From Azophilus sp965221465 (GTDB taxonomy: Bacteria > Pseudomonadota > Gammaproteobacteria > Pseudomonadales > Azotimanducaceae), in contig OZ244892.1 of the NCBI GenBank assembly GCA_965221465.1, positions 2,294,001 through 2,358,000 of the forward strand: a stretch of 64,000 nucleotides of DNA. Reading direction: 5' to 3'. Each line of letters starts with the position of its first letter. Position 1 is the stretch's first letter. The position numbers were made by a program, and so were the translations under genes. Below are positions 44,042 to 53,587 of the stretch, piece by piece. The notes beneath the pieces were generated by a model. That model worked only from the letters and a program-made list of their open reading frames with translations. It searched no databases and was not told where the DNA came from.

Positions 44042-44953
44042 CTAATCTCCTCCACCCGCCATTTCCGGCTTGTAGAGCCACTGGATACTGGAAAAATCGA
44101 GCCGCCCCGCATCGTTGACCTGCTCGTGAACCCGATAGAGGTTCTTGGCCAGGCTCCCCATGGGCACGGAACTGCGCGACTGCTCTGCCGTTTCCATGGC
44201 GAGCCCGAGATCCTTGGTCATCAGGTCGACGAGAAAGCCGCCTTCGTAGCCGCGGCTCGCCGGCACCCCGTCCATGACGCCGGGATAGGGGTTGTAGAGA
44301 TTGAGAGCCCAGTTGCCGCCGGAGGAGCGCTTCATGATCTCCGAGAGCACCGCCGGGTCGAGGCCGTTGTCCACCCCGAGGGACAGCGCTTCCGCCGTAC
44401 CCGCCATCTGAATCGCCAGCAGCATGTTGTTGCATATCTTGGCGATCTGGCCCGCTCCGTTGCCCCCGGCATGAAAGACATTGGCGCCCATGACATCGAA
44501 CAACGGCCGCCCCCGCTCGAGCGCCGCCTCCGGCCCGCCGACGATGAAGGTGAGTGTCCCGTTCTGCGCCCCCGCCGTGCCGCCCGAGACCGGGGCATCC
44601 AGCATGCTCAATCTTCGTTCCGAAGCTGCGGCTGCCACTTGCTGCGCGGTCGCCGGGTCGATTGTGCTGCAGTCGATGACCAGGGCGTCCGCCGGCAGGC
44701 TCTGCAGCACCCCGGGAGCCGACCCGTCGCCGAGGTACAGGCTCGCCACATGCCGGCCCGCGGGCAGCATGCTGATGAAAACCTCGACGCCCTCTGCAGC
44801 AGCCGCGGCGGAATCCTGCGGCAAAGCGCCCTCGACCCCCTGCATCAGTTCCGGCACCAGGTCGTAAACCCGCAGCCGGTGGCCGGCCGCCGCCAGGTTT
44901 GCGGCCATGGGGGCGCCCATGTTGCCCAATCCTGCAAATGCAACTGTGGTCAT
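44042..44953 (-). CDS. mmsB: 3-Hydroxyisobutyrate dehydrogenase
   Basis: NAD-dependent oxidation of 3-hydroxyisobutyrate to methylmalonate semialdehyde in valine breakdown. 303 residues: VAFAGLGNMGAPMAANLAAA (NAD fold), LDAPVSGGTAGAQNGTLTFI (substrate site), GNGAGQIAKICNNMLLAIQM with the catalytic Lys. ATG overlaps the stop of the 3-hydroxyisobutyryl-CoA hydrolase gene (ATGA). Last gene of the valine unit; the next enzyme, methylmalonate-semialdehyde dehydrogenase, is not here. Confidence 0.95.
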   Translation of the reverse strand: MTTVAFAGLGNMGAPMAANLAAAGHRLRVYDLVPELMQGVEGALPQDSAAAAAEGVEVFISMLPAGRHVASLYLGDGSAPGVLQSLPADALVIDCSTIDPATAQQVAAAASERRLSMLDAPVSGGTAGAQNGTLTFIVGGPEAALERGRPLFDVMGANVFHAGGNGAGQIAKICNNMLLAIQMAGTAEALSLGVDNGLDPAVLSEIMKRSSGGNWALNLYNPYPGVMDGVPASRGYEGGFLVDLMTKDLGLAMETAEQSRSSVPMGSLAKNLYRVHEQVNDAGRLDFSSIQWLYKPEMAGGGD

Positions 44954-46080
44954 GCGTCTTCCTCCAGGTCGTGCAGCGGGTTTTGTGGCCAGGGCGCTTC
45001 GAAATGCCCAAGCACGTGATGCGCATCGAGCCCGTCGAGGTCACCGAACCGCCATCGCGGCCGATTGTCCTTTTCGACGATCAGCGCCCGCACCCCCTCG
45101 GCGAAATCCGTGTTCCGGGCGCAGTGGGTGGCCACGGTCATTTCCAGGCGGAAGCAGTCGGCCAGGGTCAGTTGCGGTGCGCGCCGAAGCTGCTCGATGA
45201 GAACGCCCACGGAAGTCGGGCAACCGCGCCGCATGGTGGCAATGCCTCGGTCTACCCAGTCGCTGGTACCGGCCAGCCCGGCGATGCGGGCCGCCACGTC
45301 GGCATAGGAGCCCTCCAGACTCAGCCGCTCCGGCACATCGCCCACATGGGCGTCCGGCAGGGAAGCCGGGGGCAGCGCCGCCAATGCCGCGTCGACCCGC
45401 TCGAAATCCGCCTCGTCACCGGCGTAATCCAACCCGGTCAGCGCCGCAACAACGGCCTGGCGCGATGCCGCTGGTACGGAGAGCGTGGCAATACCTGTCG
45501 CCAGCGCATCCGCAGCGTTGATGTGGCTTCCGGTACAACCCAGGTACAGGGCGACGGCCGCATCGAGGTTGCGCAACAGCCAGGTGGCGCCGGCATCCGG
45601 AAACAAGCCGATGGTCACCTCCGGGCAGGCAATGCGGGATGCTTCCGTCACCAGCCGATAGCGCGCTGCGGAGTAGATGCCGAGGCCGCCGCCCATGACC
45701 ACGCCGTGGCCCACTGCCACAACCGGTTTCGGATAGGTATGAATGAGGTAGTCGAGACGATACTCGTGTTCGAAGAACTCGAATGGGTAGGAATCGACCA
45801 CCTCCCCGGCCGCGTGATTCTTCGCCATGGCCGCATACAACGCCTGAATGTCGCCCCCGGCACAGAAGGCGCGCTCGCCGGCGCCACAGAACAGCACGCA
45901 GGCGATCCGGTCGTCGTCGCGCCACGCACGCAAGGCGGCAGCGATGGAATGCGCCATGGCCAGGCTCAGCGAATTAAGCGTCGCCTCGACGTTGAGCGTG
46001 ACCTGGGCCACCACCTGCCCGCCCGGGGTGGGGTGCTGCTCGATCAGAACGTCCGGTCTGCCGCCCGGAGCCCTGTCCAT
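44950..46080 (-). CDS. 3-Hydroxyisobutyryl-CoA hydrolase
   Basis: Crotonase-fold thioesterase that frees 3-hydroxyisobutyrate in valine catabolism. 376 residues from ATG 46080, overlapping the enoyl-CoA hydratase stop. ERAFCAGGDIQALYAAMAKN (oxyanion region), VMGGGLGIYSAARYRLVTEA and CPEVTIGLFPDAGATWLLRN (catalytic Glu and Asp) are typical. The longer C-terminus (CFRLEMTVATHCARNTDFAE; GVRALIVEKDNRPRW) separates it from plain hydratases. Placement between the hydratase and mmsB fits the pathway order. Confidence 0.93.
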   Translation of the reverse strand: MDRAPGGRPDVLIEQHPTPGGQVVAQVTLNVEATLNSLSLAMAHSIAAALRAWRDDDRIACVLFCGAGERAFCAGGDIQALYAAMAKNHAAGEVVDSYPFEFFEHEYRLDYLIHTYPKPVVAVGHGVVMGGGLGIYSAARYRLVTEASRIACPEVTIGLFPDAGATWLLRNLDAAVALYLGCTGSHINAADALATGIATLSVPAASRQAVVAALTGLDYAGDEADFERVDAALAALPPASLPDAHVGDVPERLSLEGSYADVAARIAGLAGTSDWVDRGIATMRRGCPTSVGVLIEQLRRAPQLTLADCFRLEMTVATHCARNTDFAEGVRALIVEKDNRPRWRFGDLDGLDAHHVLGHFEAPWPQNPLHDLEEDA

Positions 46081-46868
46081 CAGCCGTTGACCCAATGCGG
46101 CGGCCGCTTCTCGAGAAAGGCATTGACGCCTTCCTTCTGGTCCTCGGTGTCGAACAGGTCGACGAACGCATCGCGCTCCGTCTGGTAGGCGTCCGCGATG
46201 TTGCCGGCCCGGGCATGCTGAATGAGTCCCTTGCAGGCGGTCACCGCGGGCGGGCTCTGCCGGCCCACGGACTCTGCGAGTTGCAGCGCGCGCTCGCATG
46301 CCTGGCCGGCTTCGACGACTTCCTCCACCAGACCGATCTCGGCGGCGCGCTCCGCATTCACCCGCTCGCCGCACAGGACAATGCGCTTGGCCCATCCCTC
46401 GCCCACCGTCCAGGCCAGGTTCTGGGTGCCGCCGCCGCAGGGCAAGAGCCCCACCGTCGCTTCCGGCAAGGCCATCCGGGCATGGGATTCGGCAATGCGG
46501 ATGTCGCAAGCGAGGGCGCATTCGAGCCCGCCGCCCATGGCATAGCCGTTGATCGCCGCGATGCTGACGCCGCGGAAGCCTGCCAACGTTTCGAAGGCGT
46601 CGCCGAAATTGCCGGCCATGGCGCGTGCCACCGACTTGTCGCCATCGGCGAACAGATTCAGGTCGGCCCCGGCAGAGAAGAACTTCTCGCCCTGGCCGGT
46701 GATTACCAGGGCGTAGACATCGCGGTCGGCATTGCACTGCTCGACGACCGACTGCAACGCGCAGAGGCTGTCCGCGTTCCAGGTATTGGCCGGTGGATTG
46801 GCAATGGTGATCAGCATGGTGTGGTCGCGCTGCTCGATCTGCAGCAATTGCGATGGAGACTTCGTCAT
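46080..46868 (-). CDS. Enoyl-CoA hydratase (methacrylyl-CoA hydration likely)
   Basis: 262-residue crotonase. KFFSAGADLNLFADG is the oxyanion loop; GYAMGGGLECALACDIRIAE and LPEATVGLLPCGGGTQNLAW are conserved. The first catalytic Glu sits at GLECAL; the position of the second Glu (usual LPEV.LGLLPG.GGTQ) is retained in PEATVG. The operon context suggests methacrylyl-CoA to 3-hydroxyisobutyryl-CoA. It is 27 bp after the isobutyryl-CoA dehydrogenase gene. Confidence 0.9.
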   Translation of the reverse strand: MTKSPSQLLQIEQRDHTMLITIANPPANTWNADSLCALQSVVEQCNADRDVYALVITGQGEKFFSAGADLNLFADGDKSVARAMAGNFGDAFETLAGFRGVSIAAINGYAMGGGLECALACDIRIAESHARMALPEATVGLLPCGGGTQNLAWTVGEGWAKRIVLCGERVNAERAAEIGLVEEVVEAGQACERALQLAESVGRQSPPAVTACKGLIQHARAGNIADAYQTERDAFVDLFDTEDQKEGVNAFLEKRPPHWVNG

Positions 46869-46895
46869 GTCGTATTTCCAGAGGTTTTCCAGTGG

Positions 46896-48068
46896 TCAGA
46901 GAATTTCGCCGGCCCCGTCGAGCAGCAACCGCCGCGCCACAATGACGCGCATGATCTCGCTGGTGCCTTCCAGGATCTGATGCACCCGGGTGTCGCGCAG
47001 GTAACGCTCCAGGGGGTACTCCTTGATGTAACCGTAGCCGCCGTGGATCTGCAGGGCCTCGTTGCACACGTCGAAACCGAGGTCCGTGGCGAAGCGCTTG
47101 GCCATGGCGCAGTAGACGGTCGCATCCGCATCGCCGTTGTCGAGCTTCCAGGCGGCCAGGCGCAGCATCTGCCGCGATGCGACCACGTTGGTGGCCATGT
47201 CGGCGAGCTTGAACTGCAGCGCTTGAAAGCTGCCGATGGCCTGGCCGAAGGCGCGGCGCTGGCCCATGTAGGAACGGCACTGTTCGATGGCAGCCTGGGC
47301 GGTGCCCACGGAGCAGGCGGCAATGTTGATTCGTCCGCCGTCGAGCCCGCGCATGGCGATCTTGAACCCCTCGCCCTCGGCGCCGAGCAGCCGCGCGGCC
47401 GGCACCATCACGTCGTCGAAGACGACCTGACGCGTCGCCTGGTTGTTCCAGCCAAGCTTCGCTTCCTTGCGGCCGAAGGAAATGCCCGGCGTGTCGGCAT
47501 CCACGGCAAACGCGCTGATGCCCGCCGCTCCTTGCCTGGCGCCGGAGGCATCGGCGACGCGCGCCATCACCACCAGCAACTCCGTATCCCCGGCGCCCGA
47601 GATGAATGCCTTGGTGCCGTTCAACAAATAACCGCCTTCGGCTTTTGTCGCCGTGGACTTCAGGGCGGCGGCATCGCTGCCGGCACCGGGTTCGGTGAGG
47701 CAGTAGGAGCCGAGCATCTCGCCGGCCGTCAGGCGCGGGCACAGGGCAGACCGGGTTTCCTCGTTGGCAAAGGCGGCCACCATCCAGGTGGTCATGTTGT
47801 GGATGCTGATGAACGCCGTCGTCGAGGTGCAACCCCGGGCAAGTTCTTCGAGGACGATGCTGGCATCGAGGCGCGACAGGCCCAACCCGCCCGCTTCTTC
47901 GGGCGCGTACAGGCCGCAGAAACCGAGTTGCCCCGCCCTGGCGAGGGTTTCCCGGGGAAACTCTGCGGTCTCGTCCCAACGGGCGGCATGGGGTGCGAGT
48001 TCCTTGCTCGCAAACTGGCGTGCAGCGTCCCGGAACGCCAGTTGTTGCTCGTTCAGTTCGAAGTCCAT
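46896..48068 (-). CDS. Acyl-CoA dehydrogenase, probably isobutyryl-CoA dehydrogenase
   Basis: 390 residues, FAD-dependent. SYCLTEPGAGSDAAALKSTA, GYLLNGTKAFISGAGDTELL, NEALQIHGGYGYIKEYPLER and QILEGTSEIMRVIVARRLL (catalytic Glu in GTSEIMR) mark the short-branched-chain dehydrogenase group. First gene of a four-gene set (dehydrogenase, hydratase, hydrolase, mmsB) that together turns isobutyryl-CoA into methylmalonate semialdehyde, which is the reason for the substrate call. Confidence 0.9.
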   Translation of the reverse strand: MDFELNEQQLAFRDAARQFASKELAPHAARWDETAEFPRETLARAGQLGFCGLYAPEEAGGLGLSRLDASIVLEELARGCTSTTAFISIHNMTTWMVAAFANEETRSALCPRLTAGEMLGSYCLTEPGAGSDAAALKSTATKAEGGYLLNGTKAFISGAGDTELLVVMARVADASGARQGAAGISAFAVDADTPGISFGRKEAKLGWNNQATRQVVFDDVMVPAARLLGAEGEGFKIAMRGLDGGRINIAACSVGTAQAAIEQCRSYMGQRRAFGQAIGSFQALQFKLADMATNVVASRQMLRLAAWKLDNGDADATVYCAMAKRFATDLGFDVCNEALQIHGGYGYIKEYPLERYLRDTRVHQILEGTSEIMRVIVARRLLLDGAGEIL

Positions 48069-48075
48069 ACCGGCC

Positions 48076-48783
48076 TTATCCTACGTCGAACCAGTCGATG
48101 GCGGCGACCCCACGGCTCTCGAGCCAGGCATTGGCGCGCGAAAAATGCCTGCACCCGAAAAAACCCCGGTGCGCCGACAGCGGCGATGGATGCGGCGCTG
48201 TCAGCACGCAGTGCCGGTCGCGGTCGACGATGGCGCCCTTGCGTTGCGCGTAGCTGCCCCAGAGCATGAACACCAGGCCATCGCGCCGGCTGTCGAGCAC
48301 TTTCACGACCTCGTCGGTGAAAGACTCCCAGCCCTGCCCCTGGTGCGAGTTGGCCCGACCCCGCTCGACGGTGAGTACGGCGTTCAACAGCAGCACACCC
48401 TGACGGGCCCAGGCGTCCAGGCAGCCGCGGCTGCCGTCCAGCCGGCGCCCGGGCGCGCCGAGGTCGTCGTTTATTTCCTGGAATATGTTCTCGAGCGACG
48501 GCGGCAGGGAAATGCCCGGTTGCACGGAAAAGCAGAGCCCGTGGGCCTGGCGCGGTCCGTGGTACGGGTCCTGGCCGATGATGACCACCTTGACCTCGTC
48601 CAGGGGGGTGAGATCGAGGGCGTGAAAGATGTGCTCCCCGCGGGGATAAATCACCTTTCGTGCCTGCTTTTCCTGCAACAGGAACTGCCGCAACCGCTGC
48701 ATGTAGGGCTTCTCGAATTCGTCGGCAAGGGCCGCCTTCCAGGAGGGCTCCAGCCGGACCCGGTCGCCGGCGTCCTCAGTCAT
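48076..48783 (-). CDS. ung: Uracil-DNA glycosylase
   Basis: Removes uracil from DNA (family 1). 235 residues from ATG 48783, eight bases inside the lysS end. KVVIIGQDPYHGPRQAHGLC holds the catalytic Asp and water-activating loop; LFSV-type uracil pocket (CFSVQPGISLPPSLENIFQE), VLLLNAVLTVERG and APHPSPLSAHRGFFGCRHFS with the catalytic His. GSYAQRKGAIVD precedes it. Coupled to lysS. Confidence 0.96.
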   Translation of the reverse strand: MTEDAGDRVRLEPSWKAALADEFEKPYMQRLRQFLLQEKQARKVIYPRGEHIFHALDLTPLDEVKVVIIGQDPYHGPRQAHGLCFSVQPGISLPPSLENIFQEINDDLGAPGRRLDGSRGCLDAWARQGVLLLNAVLTVERGRANSHQGQGWESFTDEVVKVLDSRRDGLVFMLWGSYAQRKGAIVDRDRHCVLTAPHPSPLSAHRGFFGCRHFSRANAWLESRGVAAIDWFDVG

Positions 48784-50302
48784 GTTCGCGCGCCGGCTTT
48801 TCCGTCGCCTCGCCGTCAAGCGGGGCACGGGGCCGCATCAGGGGAAACAGCAGAACATCCCGGATGGTCGGCGCATCGGTCAGCAGCATGACCAGCCGGT
48901 CGATGCCTACACCCTCGCCGGCGGTGGGCGGCAAGCCGACTTCGAGGGCCTCGATGTAGTCGGCATCGAAGTGCATGGCTTCGCGGTCGCCGGCACGGGC
49001 CCGGGCCGCCTGGGCGCGGAACCGCTCGGCCTGGTCGTCCGGATCGTTCAGTTCGCTGAATCCGTTGGCGATCTCGCGGCCGGCGACAAACAACTCGAAA
49101 CGGTCGGTATAGCGCGGGTCGTCGTCGTTGCGGCGGGACAACGGGGAAACCTCGGCGGGGTAGTGGGTGACGAATGTCGGTTGCACGAGGTGTTTCTCGA
49201 CACAGGCTTCGAACGCTTCCATTTGCAGCTTGCCCAAACCCCAGTCGTTCTCCACCGCTACGTTCCTGCTTTTCAGCAAGGCGCGCAACGCCTCTTCGTC
49301 CTCTGCCTGCGATGCCGTCAGGTCGGTGTGTTTCAGCACCGACTCCACCAGGGTCATGGCTTCGAAGTCGTTGCCGAAATCGATGTCCCGGCCCTGGTAG
49401 CAAACGGACGTGGCGCCGATGACGCTCGTGCAGACCTTGCGCAGCAACTCCATCGTCAACGCCATGAGCTGCCGGTAGTCGCGATACGCCCAATAGAACT
49501 CGAGCATCGTGAATTCGGGATTGTGCCGCGTGGAAATGCCCTCGTTACGGAAATTGCGGTTGATCTCGAAAACGCGCTCGAACCCTCCGACGACCAGCCG
49601 TTTCAGAAAAAGCTCCGGCGCGACGCGCAGGTAAAGGTCGAGGTCGAGGGTGTTGTGATGGGTGACGAAGGGCCGTGCGAGGGCGCCGCCGGGGACGGCG
49701 TGCATCATCGGCGTTTCGACTTCCAGGAAACCGCGTTCCTCGAAAAACACCCGAATCTCGCGCACGATTCTCGAACGCACCTCGAACACCCGGCGCGAAT
49801 CCTCGTTGACGATGAGATCGACGTGGCGCTGGCGATAGCGGGTCTCGAGATCGGCGAGGCCATGGAACTTCTCGGGCAAGGCCTTCAGCGTCTTGTTCAA
49901 GAGCACGATGTCGGTGGCTCGCACCGTGAGTTCGCCGCGGTCGGTTCGCATGAGCCGGCCGCGCACGCCGACGATGTCGCCGATATCCCATAACGACCGC
50001 ACGGCGCCGTAGGCTTCGGCGCCAAGGTCGTCGCGAGTGAGATAGCACTGGATGCGGCCGCTCACATCCTGCAGGGTGACGAAGCTCGCCTTGCCCATCA
50101 CCCGCCGCAGCATGACCCGCCCGGCAACCGCAGTCTGCACCTCTCGGGCTTCCAGGGCAGCCTTGTCGTGACCTTCGTATTCGGCATGCAGGGCGCCCGC
50201 CTCCGCCTCGCGGCGGAAGCCGTTCTCGTAGCTGCCCCCCGCCGCCAGCCACTGACGCTGCTTGGCGCGGCGGTTCTCGGCGATATTGCGCGGATCGCTC
50301 AC
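48776..50302 (-). CDS. lysS: Lysyl-tRNA synthetase, class II
   Basis: 508 residues from GTG 50302, two bases after the prfB stop, the classic prfB-lysS pair. N-terminal OB-fold anticodon domain (VAGRVMLRRVMGKASFVTLQ; YRQRHVDLIVNEDSRRVFEV), motif 2 FEINRNFRNEGISTRHNPEF with TMLEFYWAYRDY, and motif 3 GEGVGIDRLVMLLTDAPTIR. Length and motifs are as in E. coli LysS. Confidence 0.96.
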   Translation of the reverse strand: MSDPRNIAENRRAKQRQWLAAGGSYENGFRREAEAGALHAEYEGHDKAALEAREVQTAVAGRVMLRRVMGKASFVTLQDVSGRIQCYLTRDDLGAEAYGAVRSLWDIGDIVGVRGRLMRTDRGELTVRATDIVLLNKTLKALPEKFHGLADLETRYRQRHVDLIVNEDSRRVFEVRSRIVREIRVFFEERGFLEVETPMMHAVPGGALARPFVTHHNTLDLDLYLRVAPELFLKRLVVGGFERVFEINRNFRNEGISTRHNPEFTMLEFYWAYRDYRQLMALTMELLRKVCTSVIGATSVCYQGRDIDFGNDFEAMTLVESVLKHTDLTASQAEDEEALRALLKSRNVAVENDWGLGKLQMEAFEACVEKHLVQPTFVTHYPAEVSPLSRRNDDDPRYTDRFELFVAGREIANGFSELNDPDDQAERFRAQAARARAGDREAMHFDADYIEALEVGLPPTAGEGVGIDRLVMLLTDAPTIRDVLLFPLMRPRAPLDGEATEKPAREHD

Positions 50303-50304
50303 GA

Positions 50305-51403
50305 TCAGAGCCCCGCCTTCAGGCTCGCCTCCATGAACCCGTCGATGTCGCCGTTCAGCACGGCGCTCGGGTCCGAGCGTTCCACGCTGGTTCTGAGGTC
50401 CTTGACGCGGGACTGATCGAGCACATAGGAGCGAATCTGGTTGCCCCAGCCGATATCGGCTTTCTGCTCCTCGATGGCCGCCTGTTCGGCGCGGCGCGCC
50501 AGCATTTCGAGTTCGTAGAGTTTGGCCCGGAGCTGCTTGAACGCCCGATCGCGATTCTGGTGCTGGGAGCGCTCGCTCTGACACTGCACCACGGTTCCGG
50601 TGGGCAGGTGCGTGAGCCGGATGGCCGAGTCGGTGGTGTTCACGTGCTGACCGCCGGCGCCGCTCGCCCGGTAGGTATCGACACGCACGTCCGCCGGATT
50701 GATGTCGATGTCGATGTCGTCCTCGATCTCCGGCGAGACGAACACCGAGGCGAACGAGGTGTGCCGCCGGTTTCCCGAATCGAACGGCGACTTGCGCACC
50801 AATCGATGCACCCCGGTTTCGGTGCGCAGCCAGCCGAATGCATAACTGCCGTTCACCTGCACCGTCGCGCTCTTGACTCCCGCCACCTCACCCGGCGACA
50901 CCTCCACGATCTGCATGTCGAATCCCCGCGATTCTCCCCACTTCAGGTACATGCGCAACAGCATCTCCGCCCAGTCCTGGGCTTCCGTACCGCCGGAGCC
51001 GGCCTGCACGTCCACGAACGCATTGGCGGCATCCTGCTCGCCGTGGAACATGCGCCGAAACTCCAGTTCGCCCAGCAGTTTCTCGAGCGGGTCGAGTTCC
51101 CCGTCGATCTCGTCGAGTGCCGCCTGATCGCCGTCTTCGGCGGCCAGTTCGAGGAGTTCGCCGTGTTCGGCGAGGCTCTCGGGGAGCGGCCCGAGCGTCG
51201 CAACGGTTTCCTCGAGCCTGGCCCGTTCCTTCGACAAGTCCCTGGCCTTCTCCCGATCTTCCCAAAGGCCGGGGTCGGCCAGTTGCCGCTCTACCTCCTG
51301 CAGACGCGCGGCCCGGGCATCGAAGTCAAAGATACCCCCTGAGTGCCGTGGTGCGTTCCGTCAGTTGCCTGAGGCGTTCACGAATCGAGGTAATCTCCGC
51401 CAT
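50305..51403 (-). CDS. prfB: Peptide chain release factor 2 (programmed +1 frameshift)
   Basis: Recognises UGA and UAA and frees the nascent chain. Translation starts at ATG 51403 (MAEITSIRERLRQLTERTTA), reaches TGA as codon 26 and continues in the +1 frame (LDFDARAARLQEVE) to the stop ending at 50305: 365 residues, equal to E. coli RF2. VRKSPFDSGNRRHTSFASV includes the SPF stop-codon recognition tripeptide and YRASGAGGQHVNTTDSAIRL the catalytic GGQ. The full protein is encoded by join(51329..51403, 50305..51327) on the minus strand. lysS follows. Confidence 0.96.
51325..51340 (-). promoter_or_regulatory. prfB programmed +1 frameshift site
   Basis: The coding strand reads AGGGGGTATCTTTGAC: an internal Shine-Dalgarno-like AGGGGG three bases before CTT, followed by the in-frame stop TGA and C. 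This is the same arrangement as in E. coli, where low RF2 slows termination and the ribosome slips from CUU to UUU, giving autoregulation. Confidence 0.97.
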
Positions 51404-51553
51404 GCCGATGCCTGCCTGGGTCGCAAAACCGACAAGTTTAACCTCGAATGAACGAAATTGACCCGGAACGGTGAAATCGACGCGGCGCAGCGAACGGATT
51501 CCACGCGGGTTCAGAAACGCTTCGAAACGTTCTCCCCGGTTGTTTGGCCCGAC

Positions 51554-53587
51554 CTATTCGCCATCGTGCCGATACGCCTTGACCAGTTCCTGCTGCTCTT
51601 GGGCCGGTAGCGGGGCGTAGTGGCTGAACGTCATGCTGAAGCTGCCTTCGCCGCCGGACAGCGAGTTGAGCCGCGAGTGATAGTCCTGAACCTCCTTCAG
51701 GGGCGCCTGGCCAACCACCTCCAGCCGGCCGCCCGGAAGCACGTTCGTGCCCTTCACCGAGCCGCGCATGCCCGACAAATCGCCCGCCACGTCGCCCATG
51801 CAGTTCTCGGGGACGGCCACACTGACGTCGACCACCGGCTCCATGACGATGGGCTTGGCGCTCTCCACCGCATTGATGAAGGCCCGCTTGCCGGCCTGGA
51901 CGAAGGCGATTTCCTTCGAATCCACCGAATGATGCTTGCCGTCGTGGACGATCACCCGCACATCCTGCAGCGGGTAACCGGAGATTGCGCCCTCCTGCAG
52001 TACCTCGCGCACGCCTTTCTCCACCGCGGGAATGAACTGCGACGGGATCACCCCGCCGACAACCTGGTCGACGAATTCGAAGCCGCCGCCGCGAGGCAAG
52101 GGTTCGATACGCAGGAAGACCTCGCCGAACTGCCCGGCCCCGCCGGTCTGCTTCTTGTGCCGGTGGTGCCCTTCCGCCTTCGCGGTCACGGTCTCCCGAT
52201 AGGCGATGGACGGCAGCGATGTCGACACCTTGACCCCGTACTTCTCCGCCACCTCGTCGAGGGCGAGACGCAGGTGCAATTCGCCGATGCCGACGAGCAC
52301 CGTTTCGTTCATGGCGGGAATGTGGTCGAGACGCAAGGTCGGATCTTCCGCGCAGAGCATCGACAGCGCCTCGTTCGCCTTCTGGGCCTGGGCATCGGAT
52401 TCCGCACTGATCGCCCGGCCGTACATGGGCTCCGGCAGTGCGGTGGATTCGAGGCGGGTGTCGTCCTGATCGTGGTCATCGTGCAGGACGGCATTGAAGA
52501 AGACATCCTCGGCCCGCGGGATGGCGCAGATGTCACCGCAGGTCGCGGCCTCGACCTCGCTGTGGTCGGCGCCGTTCAGCTTGAGCAGATGACTGATCTT
52601 CAGCGGCTTGCGGGCATCGCCGACGAAAATCTGCCGGCCGCGCCGGAGCGTTCCCTGGTGCACCCGCAACATGGCCATGCGGCCGCGGAACGGGTCGATG
52701 TCCACCTTCACAACGTGCGCGACCGCGTGGGCATCGGGGTCCGGTGTCAAGGTCACCGGATTCGCCTCCCGCCCGGTCACGAACGACGGCGGATTGCCCT
52801 CGGTGGGTGAGGGCATCAGCCTGGCGATCACGTCGAGAAGTTCCGCAATGCCGGTGCCTGTGGCCGCAGACACGAAACAGACCGGCACGAGATGGCCGTC
52901 GCGCAATGCCTGCTCGAACGCCGCGTGCAGCCGCTCGGGAGCTATCTCGCCTTCTTCGAGGTACACCTCCATCAGGTCGTCGTCCATTTCAACCACCTGG
53001 TCGACGATCTTCTCGTGGGCGTCTTCCACCGACCCGAGATCGGTTTCCTCGCCGTCGCCGTGAAAGAACACATCGACCACCTTCGCCCCGTTGCCTGCGG
53101 GCAGGTTGACCGGCAGGCATTCGCTGCCGAACGCTTCCTGGATCTGCTCGAGCACCGCGGCGGTGTCGGCGCCTTCCGCATCGATTCTGTTGACCACCAC
53201 CATGCGGCAGAGGCGTCGCCCGGCCGCCGCATCCATGGTTCGCTGCGTCATGGTCTCGACACCGGTTGCGGCATTCACGACCACCGCGGCAGTTTCGACG
53301 GCCGGCAGCACCGAGAGCGCCCGGCCGACGAAGTCGGGATGGCCCGGCGTATCGAGCAGATTGACGTGTACGCCGTCATGATCCAAGTGACAGAACCCGG
53401 TCTCGAGCGAATGCCGGTGCTCCTTTTCGCGGGGGTCGGCATCGGAAACGGTGGTGCCCTCGTCAACGGAGCCCTTGTGCGGAATCTTGCCGGCGCCGTG
53501 CAGCAGAGCATCCGTGAGTTCGGTCTTGCCGGCGCCGCTGTGCCCCACCAGGGCGATATTGCGGATCTGTTCGGTACTGTATGCCAC
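51554..53587 (-). CDS. EF-G-like translation GTPase (EF-G paralogue)
   Basis: 677 residues from GTG 53587. G1 ALVGHSGAGKTELTDALLHG, G3 LLDTPGHPDFVGRALSVLPA, and domains II-V of EF-G (MLRVHQGTLRRGRQIFVGDA; VGIGELHLRLALDEVAEKYG; SIAYRETVTAKAEGHHRHKK). The G4 motif reads NRID where canonical EF-G has NKxD. The KKQTGGAGQFGEVFLRIEP segment is the domain IV start. It is shorter than canonical EF-G (about 700), as in the fusA2-type paralogues; the cellular role of that class is not settled. It stands alone. Confidence 0.85.
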   Translation of the reverse strand: MAYSTEQIRNIALVGHSGAGKTELTDALLHGAGKIPHKGSVDEGTTVSDADPREKEHRHSLETGFCHLDHDGVHVNLLDTPGHPDFVGRALSVLPAVETAAVVVNAATGVETMTQRTMDAAAGRRLCRMVVVNRIDAEGADTAAVLEQIQEAFGSECLPVNLPAGNGAKVVDVFFHGDGEETDLGSVEDAHEKIVDQVVEMDDDLMEVYLEEGEIAPERLHAAFEQALRDGHLVPVCFVSAATGTGIAELLDVIARLMPSPTEGNPPSFVTGREANPVTLTPDPDAHAVAHVVKVDIDPFRGRMAMLRVHQGTLRRGRQIFVGDARKPLKISHLLKLNGADHSEVEAATCGDICAIPRAEDVFFNAVLHDDHDQDDTRLESTALPEPMYGRAISAESDAQAQKANEALSMLCAEDPTLRLDHIPAMNETVLVGIGELHLRLALDEVAEKYGVKVSTSLPSIAYRETVTAKAEGHHRHKKQTGGAGQFGEVFLRIEPLPRGGGFEFVDQVVGGVIPSQFIPAVEKGVREVLQEGAISGYPLQDVRVIVHDGKHHSVDSKEIAFVQAGKRAFINAVESAKPIVMEPVVDVSVAVPENCMGDVAGDLSGMRGSVKGTNVLPGGRLEVVGQAPLKEVQDYHSRLNSLSGGEGSFSMTFSHYAPLPAQEQQELVKAYRHDGE

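Noticed and set aside
44950..47979. 1,009-residue open frame on the minus strand
   Set aside because: Only its last 376 codons match a family (3-hydroxyisobutyryl-CoA hydrolase); the rest is a shadow of the hydratase and acyl-CoA dehydrogenase genes.
50305..51237. prfB as a truncated or pseudogene
   Set aside because: The in-frame TGA is the programmed frameshift site, and the joined product has the full 365 residues.
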